From Takakia lepidozioides (Eukaryota > Streptophyta > Takakiopsida > Takakiales > Takakiaceae): a DNA stretch of 64,000 nt. Below the pieces are notes generated by a model. That model saw nothing but the letters and a program-made list of their open reading frames with translations. It did no database searches and was not told where the DNA came from. Both the position numbers and the translations under genes were made by a program. Position 1 is the stretch's first letter; the number at the start of each line of letters is the position of its first letter. Shown here piece by piece: positions 10,609-23,041 of the stretch. The stretch covers positions 27,654,001 through 27,718,000 of the forward strand of contig CM060733.1 in assembly GCA_030704615.1 (NCBI GenBank). The letters are read 5' to 3'.

Positions 10609-13600
10609 ATGGGGAACGGGCCGAGCAGCCGGCGCAATGGCCGAATTCAACAGAGCAACGGCATGTCAGTACCCCCCCGCATGACACCCCCACCACCTGG
10701 CTACCCGGGGGCACATGCAACGGCCCCTCCTGGCACTACTAACTATCCTCTAAGTGGCCACCACATGCACTACTACTATCCCCCTAACTACAATGGAGTG
10801 ATGCCGGCCCCAATGGGAGTCCAGTACTTCCAGCAAGGTCTACTCCCCAGTAACGGACAGTATCTGATGAGCCCTCCTCCCCCAGGATACAGACCACCAG
10901 GCACTCTCCCTGCATCAGCAACACCTGGCCCCCCTCGCATTACTGATGTTGCAGAGCACCAGAAGGCCAACACAATTCAGAATGATGTCAATTTGAAAAA
11001 GGCGACTTTACGGTTGGAGAAAGATGAGGAGAATCCAGGGTTTCATCTGGTAGCCTTCTCCTTTGATGCAACTGTATCAGGCAGGTAAGCAGCTGGTGCT
11101 TTGTCTCTCTTCTCTGACCGTTTTCCTTTTCCTTCCTCCCAAACTTATGGACCACAAATGTTTCATAGCAGTATGGCTGCTGGTGTTTATGTTGGAGTTT
11201 ATACAGCTACCGATTCTCTCGTGTTTGGAATGGGGTTGGAGTGGATGCAGATTGTCAGCCTTAAGTGTTGTTATGTAATTGTTGAGGTCCGAACTGCCTC
11301 TATTATCTTGGGGTAATTGAACCCCGCTAGAGCGAGATCCTGGAGGCATTCCATGTAGCTATGTTATCATGCATTCATCTCTGCAATCACCGTTGCTACA
11401 AACCAAGGAATCCAGATGTTTAGACTAGCATGGTATAGAATGTTCTCATAAGACGTTGTTTGCCGTAGCCTTGTGGCCATAGACCCTGCCCCCAGTTTGG
11501 GCGGAACAAAAGGGAACAGATACTACCTTTGTGAGGGGCTCCCTCAGGTAGTGTGACTAACCTTGATATAAACAATTAGTGCAGGTTTTCCAGATATCCT
11601 CTAGAAAGCCCTTGACACGAGCTCAACATGAGCTGCCCGGCAATTAGACCCCAACAAGGCCAGGGCATTAGGTTCAGCCTCTTGCAGGGTGTAGAAAATG
11701 TACTGATAAGACGCTGTTTGCCGTAGCCTTGTGGCCAAAGAGCCCGTGCCCTGCCCAGTCTGGACGGAACAAAAGGGAACATAAACTACCTTTGTGAGAG
11801 GCTCAATCCGGTGGTGTGACTTACCTTGATAGATTTTACTCATAAGACGTTGTTTGCCGTAGCCTTGTGGCCATTGACCCCGCGCCCAGTTTGAGCGGGA
11901 ACAAAAGGGACAGAACCTACCTCTGTCAGGGGCTGACGTTGGTAGTAAGACTTACCTCCATAGAAAGAATTAATCCGGGTTTTCCAGATATCCTCTAGAA
12001 ATCCCTTCACACAAGCATCAATCTGCTGTGTGTGATTTGCCCAAAAACTAGGCCTCAGGAGGGCCCGGGCTTTTGGCTCAGCCTCGAGACTTTCAAAGTT
12101 GGTAAACAGGGGTACAGGCACAATTCCGTTAATAGATTTGAAGAGAGCGTCTCTTTGGTGAGAGAACCCCGGACAGTGTATCAGAAAATGAATACTGTCT
12201 TCAGATTGCCCACACAACGGGCAATTGCACTCTCCCTTTCCTCTCTGCTTCTGTTTGCTGTTCAAAGGTAGGCTTCCTGCCCTGAGTTTAAATTTCAGTC
12301 TAGTGCCGAGAGTGGGTAGACCCTTGAGGTCATCCAAGATGTCCTCCCCCATGTCACAGACTGGAAACAAGTTCAGGGAAGTTTTCTGCCTAACTTCATT
12401 TTCATCAGACAATCTCATGGCAACAGACATGGCTGAGGACATTACCTTGATAGAGACAATTAGTTAGGGTTTTCCAGATATCCTCTAGAAAGCCCTTCAC
12501 ACAAGCATCAACTTGCTGTGTGTGAGCAGCCCAAAAGTTAGATCGCAACAGGGCCAGTGCTTTAGGCTCAGCCTCAAGATTTTGAAAGTTGGTGAACAGA
12601 GGTGGACGGACAATTTTCTTGATCGTCCTGAAGAGGTCACTCTCTGGTGAGAATTTCCCGGCCAATGTATCAGAAAATGGAAATTAACTTCAGGCTGCCC
12701 GCACAGTGGGCCATTACAATCTCCTCTTTCCCTCTGCTTATTGTTCAAAGGTAGGTTTCCTGCCTTGAGTTCAAATGTCAGTCTATGCCGAGGGTAGGTA
12801 GGCCCTGGGGATCATCCTTAAGGTCCTCGCCCATTTCAAAGACTGGAAACAAGTTCAGGGAAGTTCTATGCCTAACTTCATTTACATCGGACCGTCTTTG
12901 GGCATCAGACGTGGCTTTTGACACAACTCCCTCCAGGTCAGCTTATCCAGTAGGGTCAATTCTTCTGGACAAATATTCAGATACTTGGAAATCTCTTCCG
13001 CCCTTTCCACCAAGACTTAGCCTGTTTAACAGGACGGTCTTGCTTCCAAGAAATGGCACCGATTATCTTAGGGTATCTGGTATCAGGCATGCGATTCAAC
13101 TGACCCCACACATCAAGAGCTTAAGGGAGGTATGCCAAACTTGCCACGAACAGCCACATTAGCTGTTCTAGTATAAGCCAACGTACTTTCTTTGCGCACC
13201 GTGACCTGAATGGATTCTAGAGATTTAGCGTGGTTGGACAGCTGATGCGTACTCCAAGGCTGGCCTAATAATGTTGCAAATTATGGTCCTTCTAACTTCA
13301 GTATTAATCCCTCTGCAGGGGAAAAATTTAGTGAGACCCAAAGCTTTGCATTTTGCTGGTTGAATCACTTTTTGTATATGTGCATCCCAGTTACAGTTGG
13401 AGGAAAACTCAACACCAATATATGTGTAGGAAGGGAGTACAGGGATCTCTTCGGCCCCCATTTGCATTGCACTGTATAGACTCGGGTGTTAAAGAGGCAG
13501 GCATTAGAAGAGAGCTCAATTTTCATATTTTCTAAAATAATTCCTGGCCCTCCCAAGTCCTGTATATTATCACCTCCAATTAGTACTCTCCTGTCAAGGC

Positions 13601-15599
13601 AAACCAGGTGTGGTTCTGGAGTATTGGAGAGTGATTTGAACAGAGGTGTCCAAGGAGGAGATTCAAACAGAATGCTGTAAACCAAAGCACAGATGAGATC
13701 TTCATTTCTTCTCAGTTAGAATTGATCACAGTCTCTGAACCTCGCTATAATGTGCTGAAGGGCATTTCTCTAGTCATGGCCATCCTTTGGCTTGACGTTT
13801 GGAGATGTGCTTTGGTGAAGATAAAGTAAGTTCCACAGTCCGGACATCCCTTCAGCAATTGTAGGCGCTTCTTTGTGTCCCTTCTCATCCCTCCTCCTGT
13901 CTATCAGTTCTCTTTCATCCAAACTACGCACTCTGTGTAGGGGAGCTGGGAGTTGGATTGGAATGTGTGTTGTCCATCTTCCTACCTAGCAAGGAGGCTA
14001 GGGACTCACTGGAAACATGATTTTATTCTCCACTGGCAGTGCTGCAGGTACCAGATGTGGTTCATCCCTCAGTATCTGTACCTTGTCTTGTGTGAGATGT
14101 GCGAGGGATTGTTACAATTAGCTCACAGTTGTATTCTGGTATGGCACAGGAAGTGATGTATCAACTTCATGTTACAGGACTCTATGAGCAATCATGCTAA
14201 TTTTGTTCTGATGAAGTGGTGTTTGATGTCTGGGTACAGTATTTGCATTTTTTTCCTAGCGAAAGAGGGCATAAATTGCAGCCTGACCCCGCTGAAGCCC
14301 CATGTCTACAAGCCAATTCGCATCACTTTTGAGAAAGGTTTGGGCCAAAAGTTTCGGCAGGCACCAGGGACCGGTGTGAACCTCTCACTGTTTGATGAGA
14401 AGGAGTTGGGGAAAGAAGGTCCGGATAACTTGTTTCCATTGGTGGTTCGGACAGAGACTGTTCCCAAGAAACCCTCTCCTGATGCCCACCCAAGGGAGAA
14501 TGAACCTCTAGGGGCGCCATTGCCGAAGTGGGTTCACTCACAGACCACACAGGCAGTTGTTGAGAAGAGGGAGGATGGGGCCTATCGGGTACGTGTGGTG
14601 AAGCAAATCATATGGGTGGAGGGCGTTCGGTATGAGTTACAGGAGATTTATGGGATTGAAAACAGTGGTGGGAGTGGGGCTTTTGAGGGCGGTGATTCAG
14701 GGAAAGAGTGTGTCATCTGTATGTCGGAACCCCGGGACACTACAGTGCTGCCCTGCCGACACATGGTATGATCTTATTCTGTTATTCCCTTCCTCTTGTA
14801 GAATGGAGTGACTGGAACATTCATAATTATGTACGTTTAGCAGTGGCCTTGCCAGAATAACTGAGCTGTCTCATGGAATTCTACCTCCATTCATGACTTG
14901 TCTATTTCGAACTGCCACTTTCTTTTGCACTGTATGGTGGAATCTTTGACATGTTGAGAGCATCAATAGATCTGAGTGTAGTGGTTATAAAAATTCAGGA
15001 AGCTAGAAGTGCAGGAATTCTGGCACTATGAATTTTAGTGAACCTTTGGGGGTTTTAGAGTGTCAATTAGGTCTTTTTGAATGGAAGAGTTAAATGTTTT
15101 TGTCATTGATTGGGTTGCTCCTGAAAACTAGGGCAATTTTTCTGCTGGCTAATTGTGGGTGGAAGTTTATACTTGGTGTGTGTTGGAAGTTGTAGCTTGT
15201 GCATTTAGGGATCTCTAGATGAGGAAAGGGGAGGAGAGGGGAGAGCGCCCAGAGGGAGGGAGTGATTTTTTCTGTGCGTATACTTTGGGATGTTATATCC
15301 TGACATGAATATGCCCCATGTTGGATTTTCAGTGTATGTGCAGTGAGTGTGCCAAGGTGCTGAGGTTTCAGACCAACCGCTGCCCAATATGCCGATGTCC
15401 TGTTGAGCGTCTGCTAGAGATCAAAGTGCCAAAGAATGATTTGATTGACCAGGCCAGCAGGGTGGAGTCTAGTAGTTTTCGGTCAGCTTCTGGCCGATCT
15501 CCCGTTGAGCGTCTGCTAGAGATCAAAGTGCCCAAGAATGAGTTGATCGATAAGGTGGAGTCTGGTAGTTTTCACTCTTCTGGTCAAGGTACTAGCTGA
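10609..15599 (+). CDS. LOG2-like RING E3 ubiquitin ligase (LUL family)
   Basis: CDS is join(10609..11084, 14240..14765, 15333..15599), 422 residues; all junctions are GT-AG and in frame. The product matches the plant LOG2/LUL family (related to animal mahogunin), E3 ligases that attach ubiquitin to target proteins at membranes. The N-terminus MGN fits N-myristoylation. Residues 1-110 are Pro/Tyr-rich. A conserved core follows ([51 protein letters not shown]). A C3HC4 RING lies at 316-354 (CVIC ... CRH ... CPIC), interrupted by intron 2 after residue 334. The C-terminal segment beginning [10 protein letters not shown] occurs twice, at residues 357 and 391, which is unusual. Intron 1 is filled with LINE relics. 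The ATG is the first in a leader that continues the same frame. Confidence 0.92.
11448..11836 (-). mobile_element. Two tandem 3' ends of a LINE
   Basis: Two 5'-truncated copies lie head to tail at 11448-11700 and 11701-11836. Each shows, read on the plus strand, the block 'ataagacgytgtttgccgta' followed by 'gccttgtggcca' and 'ggaacaaaagggaac'. The first extends back through FLEDIW-like coding sequence. They lie in intron 1 of the RING gene on the antisense strand. Confidence 0.75.
11837..12446 (-). mobile_element. LINE 3' region with C-terminal CCHC motif
   Basis: The minus-strand open frame (about 200 residues) encodes the C-terminal end of a non-LTR retrotransposon polyprotein. A cysteine-histidine motif [17 protein letters not shown] is followed by [11 protein letters not shown] and the shared 3' terminal sequence. 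Such a motif closes ORF2 in many LINE clades. The frame is intact over this stretch, so this may be one of the younger copies. The start is truncated. Confidence 0.75.
12447..13680 (-). mobile_element. Longer LINE fragment reaching the RT C-terminal region
   Basis: From right to left on the minus strand, 13225-13680 reads a post-catalytic reverse transcriptase region ([20 protein letters not shown], then [17 protein letters not shown]). Next come LNLFPV-like sequence, a CCHC motif ([13 protein letters not shown]) and the 3' end with [11 protein letters not shown]. Frameshifts and stops interrupt it. The catalytic YADD part is not present. It abuts the copy at 11837-12446. Confidence 0.72.
15399..15596 (+). 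repeat. 102 bp in-frame tandem duplication in the last exon
   Basis: Unit one starts at 15399 and unit two at 15501. Both encode [13 protein letters not shown] followed by D/E-LID and then a Ser-rich tail. Synonymous and replacement differences separate the copies, so this is not a fresh assembly artefact. Confidence 0.85.
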
Positions 15600-16964
15600 G
15601 GATGCACCAGAGCTCTGGCATGGAGCAACAAGACTTTCTTTTTCCTGTTAAGTTGGGTCTGCATGGTTGTGTGGGTGCTTGAATAGAATGGAAAATGTGG
15701 AATAAAGTGAAAACAAGAGAAGACTGTAGGGGAGGTTGGGGGTTTAAATCTCTTCGTAGCACCTGAGTTGACCAAGGAATTGCCACAGGCTATGGTTGAA
15801 GGGGGGCACCTAAGATTTTCTGCTGCGGAGACTGTAGGTAGAAGTAATTTACAGCAAGAGGCATGGTTGTGTGGAGCTCTTGATTGCTCAAGAGAGTGTT
15901 GACTAAGTGTAATTTGTCCTTTGAGACACTGGGGGCACAAGTTCACTGTCTGTGATTCTGTGGTATGAACAGAGAACTTGTTGAGTGGAAAAGCCTTTCC
16001 CCAGTTATGCAGAAGGCTAGACTGTCAGTAGTGATCGATTTAAGATTGGCAAGTGCTCGGCCATCACGGAAGACCCAGCAGCGTGGTGTTCATCGACTCT
16101 GCATTTATCTGAAAGATATGGACAGATACTGAGTAGTAGAATAAGAAACAAAAATCAAAACTTTATGATCTGTTAACTGTAGTTTTGAAGGACTTGCCAG
16201 GTAGCATTGAAGAGCATTGCTCATACGTAAATCCAAAATCTGATTCATGATCTTCTGGGGTTTTGCATCTTTATGTCCAGCTGGCAATGTTGTTTGCCGT
16301 AAGCAGTGTACTTTTTCCCAAAACATACAGCAGCTATCTTGCACAGTTTCACATCTTAAAGTATAAGTGTAATGCATATGTTCCATGCCACCTAGAAGAA
16401 ATGTGCAGTATGTAACATGAAGCGGTGTTTGTCTTGATGCTTTAACTCTTACTGGTAGTGTTCTTCACACCCAGACCATCATACTGAAGTAGTCACAACC
16501 GGCTCATTGTAACCTCCAGTGTCAATGATATTGCATATGTCACAGTTTAGTTAATCAGGCTGACACCTCGTATGAAAACATGCACTGCATTTCTTATGCA
16601 ACAACTGACTTGTGTTTTCTTATAATAAAATGGTGGCATGAGTGCAGATCATGTCAATTCAAGCTTATGAACTACATACACATTTACTAGCTTGAAGTGT
16701 CTACCTTGCACTTGCACATGACAGAGTATATTACTTGACAGGCATTGATAACTATGATGGTTGGCTGCCATCGAGATTAGTGCCATGGCAGGAGCAGAGC
16801 TGCACATCTCAACCTGCCTAATTGCGTATCTTCTAGCTGATGCAGATCAGAGCATCCTGAAGAATTGCATCAGAACTGTATTAGTACTACATGAGCTTAT
16901 ATGATTATTGAGCACTGCCTACCGAACATTTTCAGTTTAAGAAGTCCAATGCAACAAAGCTCCC
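15600..16964. other. Convergent intergenic region
   Basis: This holds the 3' flanks of the RING gene (+) and the ten-exon gene (-). An AATAAA-like word at 16621-16630 (TTATAATAAAATGG) could serve as a polyadenylation signal. No coding segment was seen. Confidence 0.5.
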
Positions 16965-19900
16965 TTAATTGGTATCAACGCTTCCAGTGGTATCTCCATC
17001 TAAAGGAAATCGCAGAGAAGTGTTGTCCATCTGCCGCCATTGTTGCTTAAGCTCATCGATGGCTCTGCATGCTGCAGCAGCCACTGCAGGGTTGCTGTCA
17101 TCTGCTAGTCTCTGTCCACCCCAAACACTTTGATACTTAGAAAGAGTACATGGGAAGAACCCTATTTCAGAAAGAAGGAAGCCAAGTAATTTCAGGACCA
17201 AATTGCAGTTTTGTCCTTCACATATATGATTCAAAAAATGATCCCTTCATTAGGGGTTTGACGTAAGCTTCTAGTGTCCCCAAACATATCCCCCTGGTGT
17301 TGTGGGATGAGATACCAAATCCACCTATCTTCTAAGTGCTACTTGTCTTTAAGAAAGAGCAGAGATATCCACTCCTTTTTGCCAAATATAAGTACCTGTA
17401 GAGCACCCATGCCGGCATTGCCAAGTGTCCACATAGATGGGGCATCTGCTAGTGCATCTGCCAATGCACGCCTATGCCACAGGAAAAGCACCCAAGGCAA
17501 AATAAGACACTCTTCAAGGTTAGAGCTCATGGTACTGAAAGCGCATTTGTTCTGGGAAGATAAATACATACTGCACCAATTTAGTTGTTCATGCAAAGTC
17601 CCCTCTCTGCAAGCAATTTCCACCGCACAGTTTCCATCTGCAATGTAGTACATTTCACATGGCAGTTGAATGACAGTAGGCACATCCAGCATCCCAATGA
17701 TACTATGTGTATAATATACACATCACACATGTACACAAATGTGTGATGCGTATTCATCCCATTCAGAATTCAATCCTTTATACAGACAGCACAGTCTAAT
17801 GAGTGAAAGTCCTCAGCAAATTGAACAGGCTGGATATATACCGAGTGGCAACATCAGGGGAGCTGGCACACTTGGCCACCAATGACGCCCCACCGCTACC
17901 ATCCACCTCCTCCATGTCCAACAATGCTGCAACTATGAATTCCAGCTGCATATCCACACAATGTGTAGCCAGAAAATTTGAATAAGGGAAGGACTGGATT
18001 GAGTATGCTCCTGTCTCTACATCCCCGAGATACTACGGACAAGTCTGAGTATTTCCTACGTATGACACTTGGTGTTCACACCTGAGCTAATGATATGCAC
18101 CAAAATCAGAACAACCCCTACCAACTCAAACCAACCATCTGCCAAGCCTTTGTGCTTGTGACTTACTTCTTCTGCCTTTCCACAACCCTTTATCTGCATG
18201 TTTATGTCCATCTAAAGACCTAACCTCAAAGGAAAATCAAGGAAGTGATCACTCAACTGAACCAAAGAGAGAACGCAAATAAGAGAGGAGAGCGCACAAG
18301 GTTCCCTCTACTACAATGACTACAGGGTTCAATATGTGTACATGGTATAGCTGCAACATGTCACTTTGTCTATGCTAGAGTACATGTGAGCACATTTACA
18401 TTCCTGATGAAAGGAAGACAGGGACCACCTCATCGGGATCAGTGCAATCTTTGCTGTCCACCTCCGCAAGGGCAGATGCCATGCTCCAGTATGCATCCTG
18501 TAACCAAGCTGTACTGTCAAACCAGTTGCCCAGAAAAGAACAAAAAGAAAAGCAGGACACCCAGTGTTGTCTCTCTGTGTACTTTGGGTACTCTTCCTGG
18601 AGCAGTTATGGCTACCTGAGCAATTTACTGAAGCAGTAACCCACTTGCAAGTTTTGGCAAACTTTCACATGGATTATGCTCATGACATCCTTGATCACTA
18701 GAATGGATCCAAGTTGGAAAGCTTCACTAAATTCAGAGAATTCCTTGCTACAATGGAGAGTCACTGAGTTTGATAGTCACTTTCCACAAAAGTGTACATG
18801 CGGGGTGCAATCATACACGTTTAATTAATGCAGACCCCCAGGTAATGAGGGACATTTGACCATGGGCCTTCAGGGTACTGTACAACGATACATGCTATCG
18901 GCTAAGTTCATCCAGACCAGACATGCCGTAAGATGGACTATAAGGCTATGTTGATGTAATCAGCCAAGAAAAGCTTTGGTGTCCCTATACCAAATGAGAC
19001 ACACACAAACAGAAACGATTCGAGGGAGAGAGACACCACAAGGAGAAAATGTGAGGATGATCAGGGAACAGCCAAGGGAACCTCAAGTGCAGTCAGACGA
19101 TCAAGCATCTTATTACTGCCTTCCAACAGCTGCCTCAAACCCCAGTTGTCTTCTCCAACTGTCGTCTCCAATATGGCTCTCTCAGCCTCTGGCACCACCT
19201 CGTTCGTCCTGTGAGCATGCTGATCAGAGGTTGCTTTTGGGTTGCACAGCACCAAGCTCTGGTGACTGGTTGCATATGGAGGGTTTGAGTTTTCAAATAA
19301 CTTCAGCTTGAGCATCTATTTCATTCATGTTCCAACAACTTGCTTCAGGTATGGGTTAACTCCCAATCATGTTCATTACTGCAAACTCGAATCAGTGACT
19401 TCCATTATTAGGCTACAAGTTCAAAAAATAGAATGGAAGTGCTCCATGTCACCAATACCAATGCACTCAGACTTACGACAAGTAGTGATACCTCACCTTA
19501 AACACAATGAGCTAACCAATCCACTTTGTACAGTCTTGACAACCTGCCACAGTAAAAACAAGCATGTTAGACAGCAAAGTTGACTTCAAATAGACAAGGT
19601 CTCAGTGCATGTAACAGGAGCGCTAGTGAGGCATTAAAATTTAGAGAAACAACATCTCCACTCAATTATAACTGCTTTCTTATTGAAAAAATTCTGACTG
19701 ATGCATAAGAACATAACCACTAGACATGATTTTCTATGGAAGTGCCCTCTAAATTACACATGCCGCTATGTATTTACTCTAAAAACGAAAGGGCAAGACC
19801 CCAGGTCCGTGTCTCTCTTTCTCTCAGTCTTCCTGTATAAACTATGGTCACGCCTCAGAGGTTGCGCAGGAATTCTCAGGTTATGTAAGGCCCCTTTGCG

Positions 19901-21804
19901 AAATTAGACATATATTGACAGACTATTCTGACTATTTGATACATGATACGACACCCACAGCACACTCTGATACTTCGCTTGAAAAAAGTACCTGAAGAGC
20001 AACATATACATCTTCCATAGCACGCCGGCGAGCACGAACGTCTGCCAACCGCAGATCAGCCTGGTACAAAAAAGAGGGAGGGACGGACTGATTAAGTGGT
20101 GATGCCTTGTCTGGACACAGGATAGATCTAAGCCTTGTTTTTGTATTACCAGTCATACGGTACAGCACACTTCATACCATCCTACAGCAAACCAGCTTAC
20201 ACCACCATGAGTCACACCATCCAGCAAAGAACATCAAGAGTGAACTTGCTAGTGACAAGGGAAAGTGGGGAAGCGGCCATACATCCAGAGCCCCATCACT
20301 CCAATGTTCTTCTGCGGCATTCCTGAGCTCCATACGTGCACACTCATTCAAACCCTGCCCCCAACTTGCATGATATTTGTGATGATACAATTGAGGTCTT
20401 AAACATTCAGGCTGACACTATAATGGCTTCCATTGCTTGAACACTCATGAACACCGTTAACCACCATATGGCCAACAAAAAAAATTAAGAAACAAACAAT
20501 GGTAGTCGACTACCTTTCCAAGTCTCATGCATAACATGGTATGGCATAACAGTTGTGCCTTGTCACTAACATTAAAGCCGAAGAATCAGGAAAGGAGACA
20601 GAGGCTGACCAAAGCAATGTAGCGTAGACGAGTCATCTTCTTGCGCGCCCGCATATCAAGCTTCTCTACGTCTTTTCTTGCTCGGGCTGTCATATCAGTA
20701 AGGAGAAGATCCAACTGTAGTGTCAGCAGCAAAACAAGAGTTGGACTTCAGTTTTAAGCACCTGATAGAAAATTGTTAAAACACATTTGTAGCCATTATA
20801 TTGGAGCTGCAACTCTCTTGCACAGGTACAGCACAACTGACCACCTGGTTCTCACTGGTTTGAATACATTTCTCCCAACATATAACAAGTGGACCAACAA
20901 AGGGACAAGTGGACCAACAAAGGGTTCAGTCAGCTCTGAAGTTACAGGGCAGCCCTCTCCCATCCAGGTCCAGTCCTAAGTAGCTTTTGGCTAGCTTAGC
21001 TGATTGCATATGTCAAAACTGTACCAGAAATAGGTCTAAGGAAGAAAGGGAGGCATGCCGAAAGAGCCTCGGACCACGACAGGCAGACATCTATTAGAGG
21101 TTCAAAACATAAATCAGAACTTGCCAAATTTGAAGAAGTCAGAAAGTGCACATACCATCTAGCCTCAAAAAACCTGAGCCCAACAAGGCCACACCCTCTC
21201 GAGCCCGCATATCCATCCGAGAGATTTTCCTGCACCACATAAATTCAGGGACAATATTCCATGACTAAGCCCAAGTCACTCACTAAAGCCAGAATGGATT
21301 GGGACGGCATAACTTAGAAAATCAAATTACCATATATGACAGTTGAGCGAGACAGAGAGAGACAGAGGGAGAGAGTGCGCACTGTGCCAGGAGGAAAACA
21401 TCACTGCGGGCTCGCTCATCCAAGTTGTGAGCCACTGCACTAACGAGCATCGCATCGTTCAGTGCATATCTTGCAGCTTCTGCTAGTCCTCCGCAAGATT
21501 TCTCCGAAGATTTCAGCAGCAGACAGTGTTGCCCCTCCCTGCCAACAGAGCTCTTGCGCACTTCTGTACACTTGAAGTCCTTTCCACAGGCGTAGGGAAT
21601 TTGACTAGAAGTTTTTGGCTTGTATACCCAGTAGTTTCCGCACTTCGCATCCAACGTTCCAGTCTCCATCTCCCGAAACAACGAATTTGAGGAAGAAAGC
21701 TCCTCGACTTTGCATATGGAGATTCTCGTCCAATGCCAGGTGTAACTACTTCTTACTGGATTATATGGCGAGCACGTCATGGTAGATGACCTCGGGGTCG
21801 ACAT
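16965..21804 (-). CDS. Conserved plant protein with DxRAR repeats and helical C-terminus
   Basis: CDS is complement(join(16965..17111, 17396..17471, 17842..17945, 18429..18497, 19082..19219, 19992..20060, 20283..20354, 20610..20686, 21156..21229, 21383..21804)), 415 residues, open across all nine GT-AG junctions. I recognise the sequence as a conserved green-plant protein but cannot name it with confidence. The Ser/Thr-rich N-terminus (MSTPRSSTMTCSP) could be a plastid transit peptide. Residues about 120-190 carry four related phrases: NLDERARSDV, RMDMRAREGV, RLDARARKDV and KLDMRARKKM. The middle reads ELRNAAEEHWSDGALD and ADLRLADVRARRRAMEDV. The C-terminal third (DAYWSMASALAEVDSKDCTD, CASSPDVATR, APSMWTLGNAGMGALQRL) looks like stacked helices of HEAT/ARM type. 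No catalytic motif is visible. The start is the first ATG of a frame open through exon 1. Confidence 0.8.
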
Positions 21805-23041
21805 GGCAGCAGCTGAAGATCAAACACTCGTCACTGGAGAGGACCTGCACTATGGTGTCTCTTACCTCGATACACCAAGTCAGTCCTCCCTGCTGATGTC
21901 AGGCCCAGCACAATTTAAGTCTAATTGAAGGGAAGCAGCTGCATCATTCGCCTTTCAGAAAACGCATTCTGCTACATTGTTGGTTGAGCGACTCTTGAGT
22001 AACGGAGAAGCACTTGTACCAAAAATGAACCAAAACCCATGAGATTCTTACGGAGTAGATCAAGCTCCCAGCTTCAGCTCTGCGAATCAGTACTAGCAAC
22101 CTTCATCACAACCACCTGTCCCACACTTGCATCCTCGACATTCCGCTGAGACGATGGCAGAGCTCCGCTTCACATCCGTGAGTTTAACAAGCCCTCCACG
22201 GCACCCCCAAATTTAGTTGGAAGGAGAGAGAGAGCGAGCAAGCAAGCAAGCATGACCTCCACCGTCGATTTCTTAGATATCAACTGCCACAACCCAACTT
22301 TTCTCCAGCAATGAGAATCTCTTATTGGCGCCTTGCTAAAAAGGCCAGCCTCAGGATCCGGGCCCACTTGGGTTTTCTCTCACTTCAATTTCTCAAACTT
22401 GGTGTAACGTTTTCGACCACTGAGAGAATCATTGCACCATCCAATTTCTTGTTGCACAAAACAGGCCAGCCCACCGCCAAAGATTCACACTCCGACACCT
22501 GTGCCAAGATTCACACATCCACGCATGCTCGAGCTTTTCACAATCCCAATGCAACCCTGCGGAGTGCAAGGCCAAGAAGTGCGCGCATGTCTGCTACATC
22601 TTCCCACGCACCGATTGTGTGTTCTGTTCTGGCGGGATGTAAAGACTTAGCATATACTTTGACGTGTGCAGCAATCTTGGAATATCTCATCTTCCATCAG
22701 ACTGTTGCTCTGTTTGCGGGAGAATGTCAACGATCAACCCTAAAAGCTAACTATGGTAAAGGCTTTCAAGCCTCCAGCGCAGCACGACGCACGCTCGTGG
22801 ATCTTGTCTTCTCCGTTCTTTCTCTGTCTCCACCGTGTCTGTGGGTCGCACAACTCTCTCGCCTTTTGTTGCTCTCGGGTGTTCTTCAAATTCCCTCTCC
22901 TGAGTCCTTTTCCCCCGTATTCTTGGGCAGTCATTCTTTCCATCTCCTAAAGTCGTTGTACGGGGCTGCATCTCCTTGGTCTGGTAGAGGTCAGGCTTGA
23001 CATCGTATTTGATTTTTGGAGGGTTTTGGGGGTAGGTGCTC
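21805..23041. promoter_or_regulatory. Divergent intergenic region, possible bidirectional promoter
   Basis: The starts of the minus-strand ten-exon gene and the plus-strand ARID-HMG gene are 1.24 kb apart, so both promoters lie here. A purine tract with (CAAG)n units occurs at about 22224-22253. Several open frames cross the region, but they lack conserved motifs and overlap on both strands, so I regard them as chance. Confidence 0.5.

Noticed and set aside
22311-23000. 229-codon plus-strand frame before the ARID-HMG gene
   Set aside because: No motif, overlapping frames on the other strand, and it lies in the divergent promoter region.
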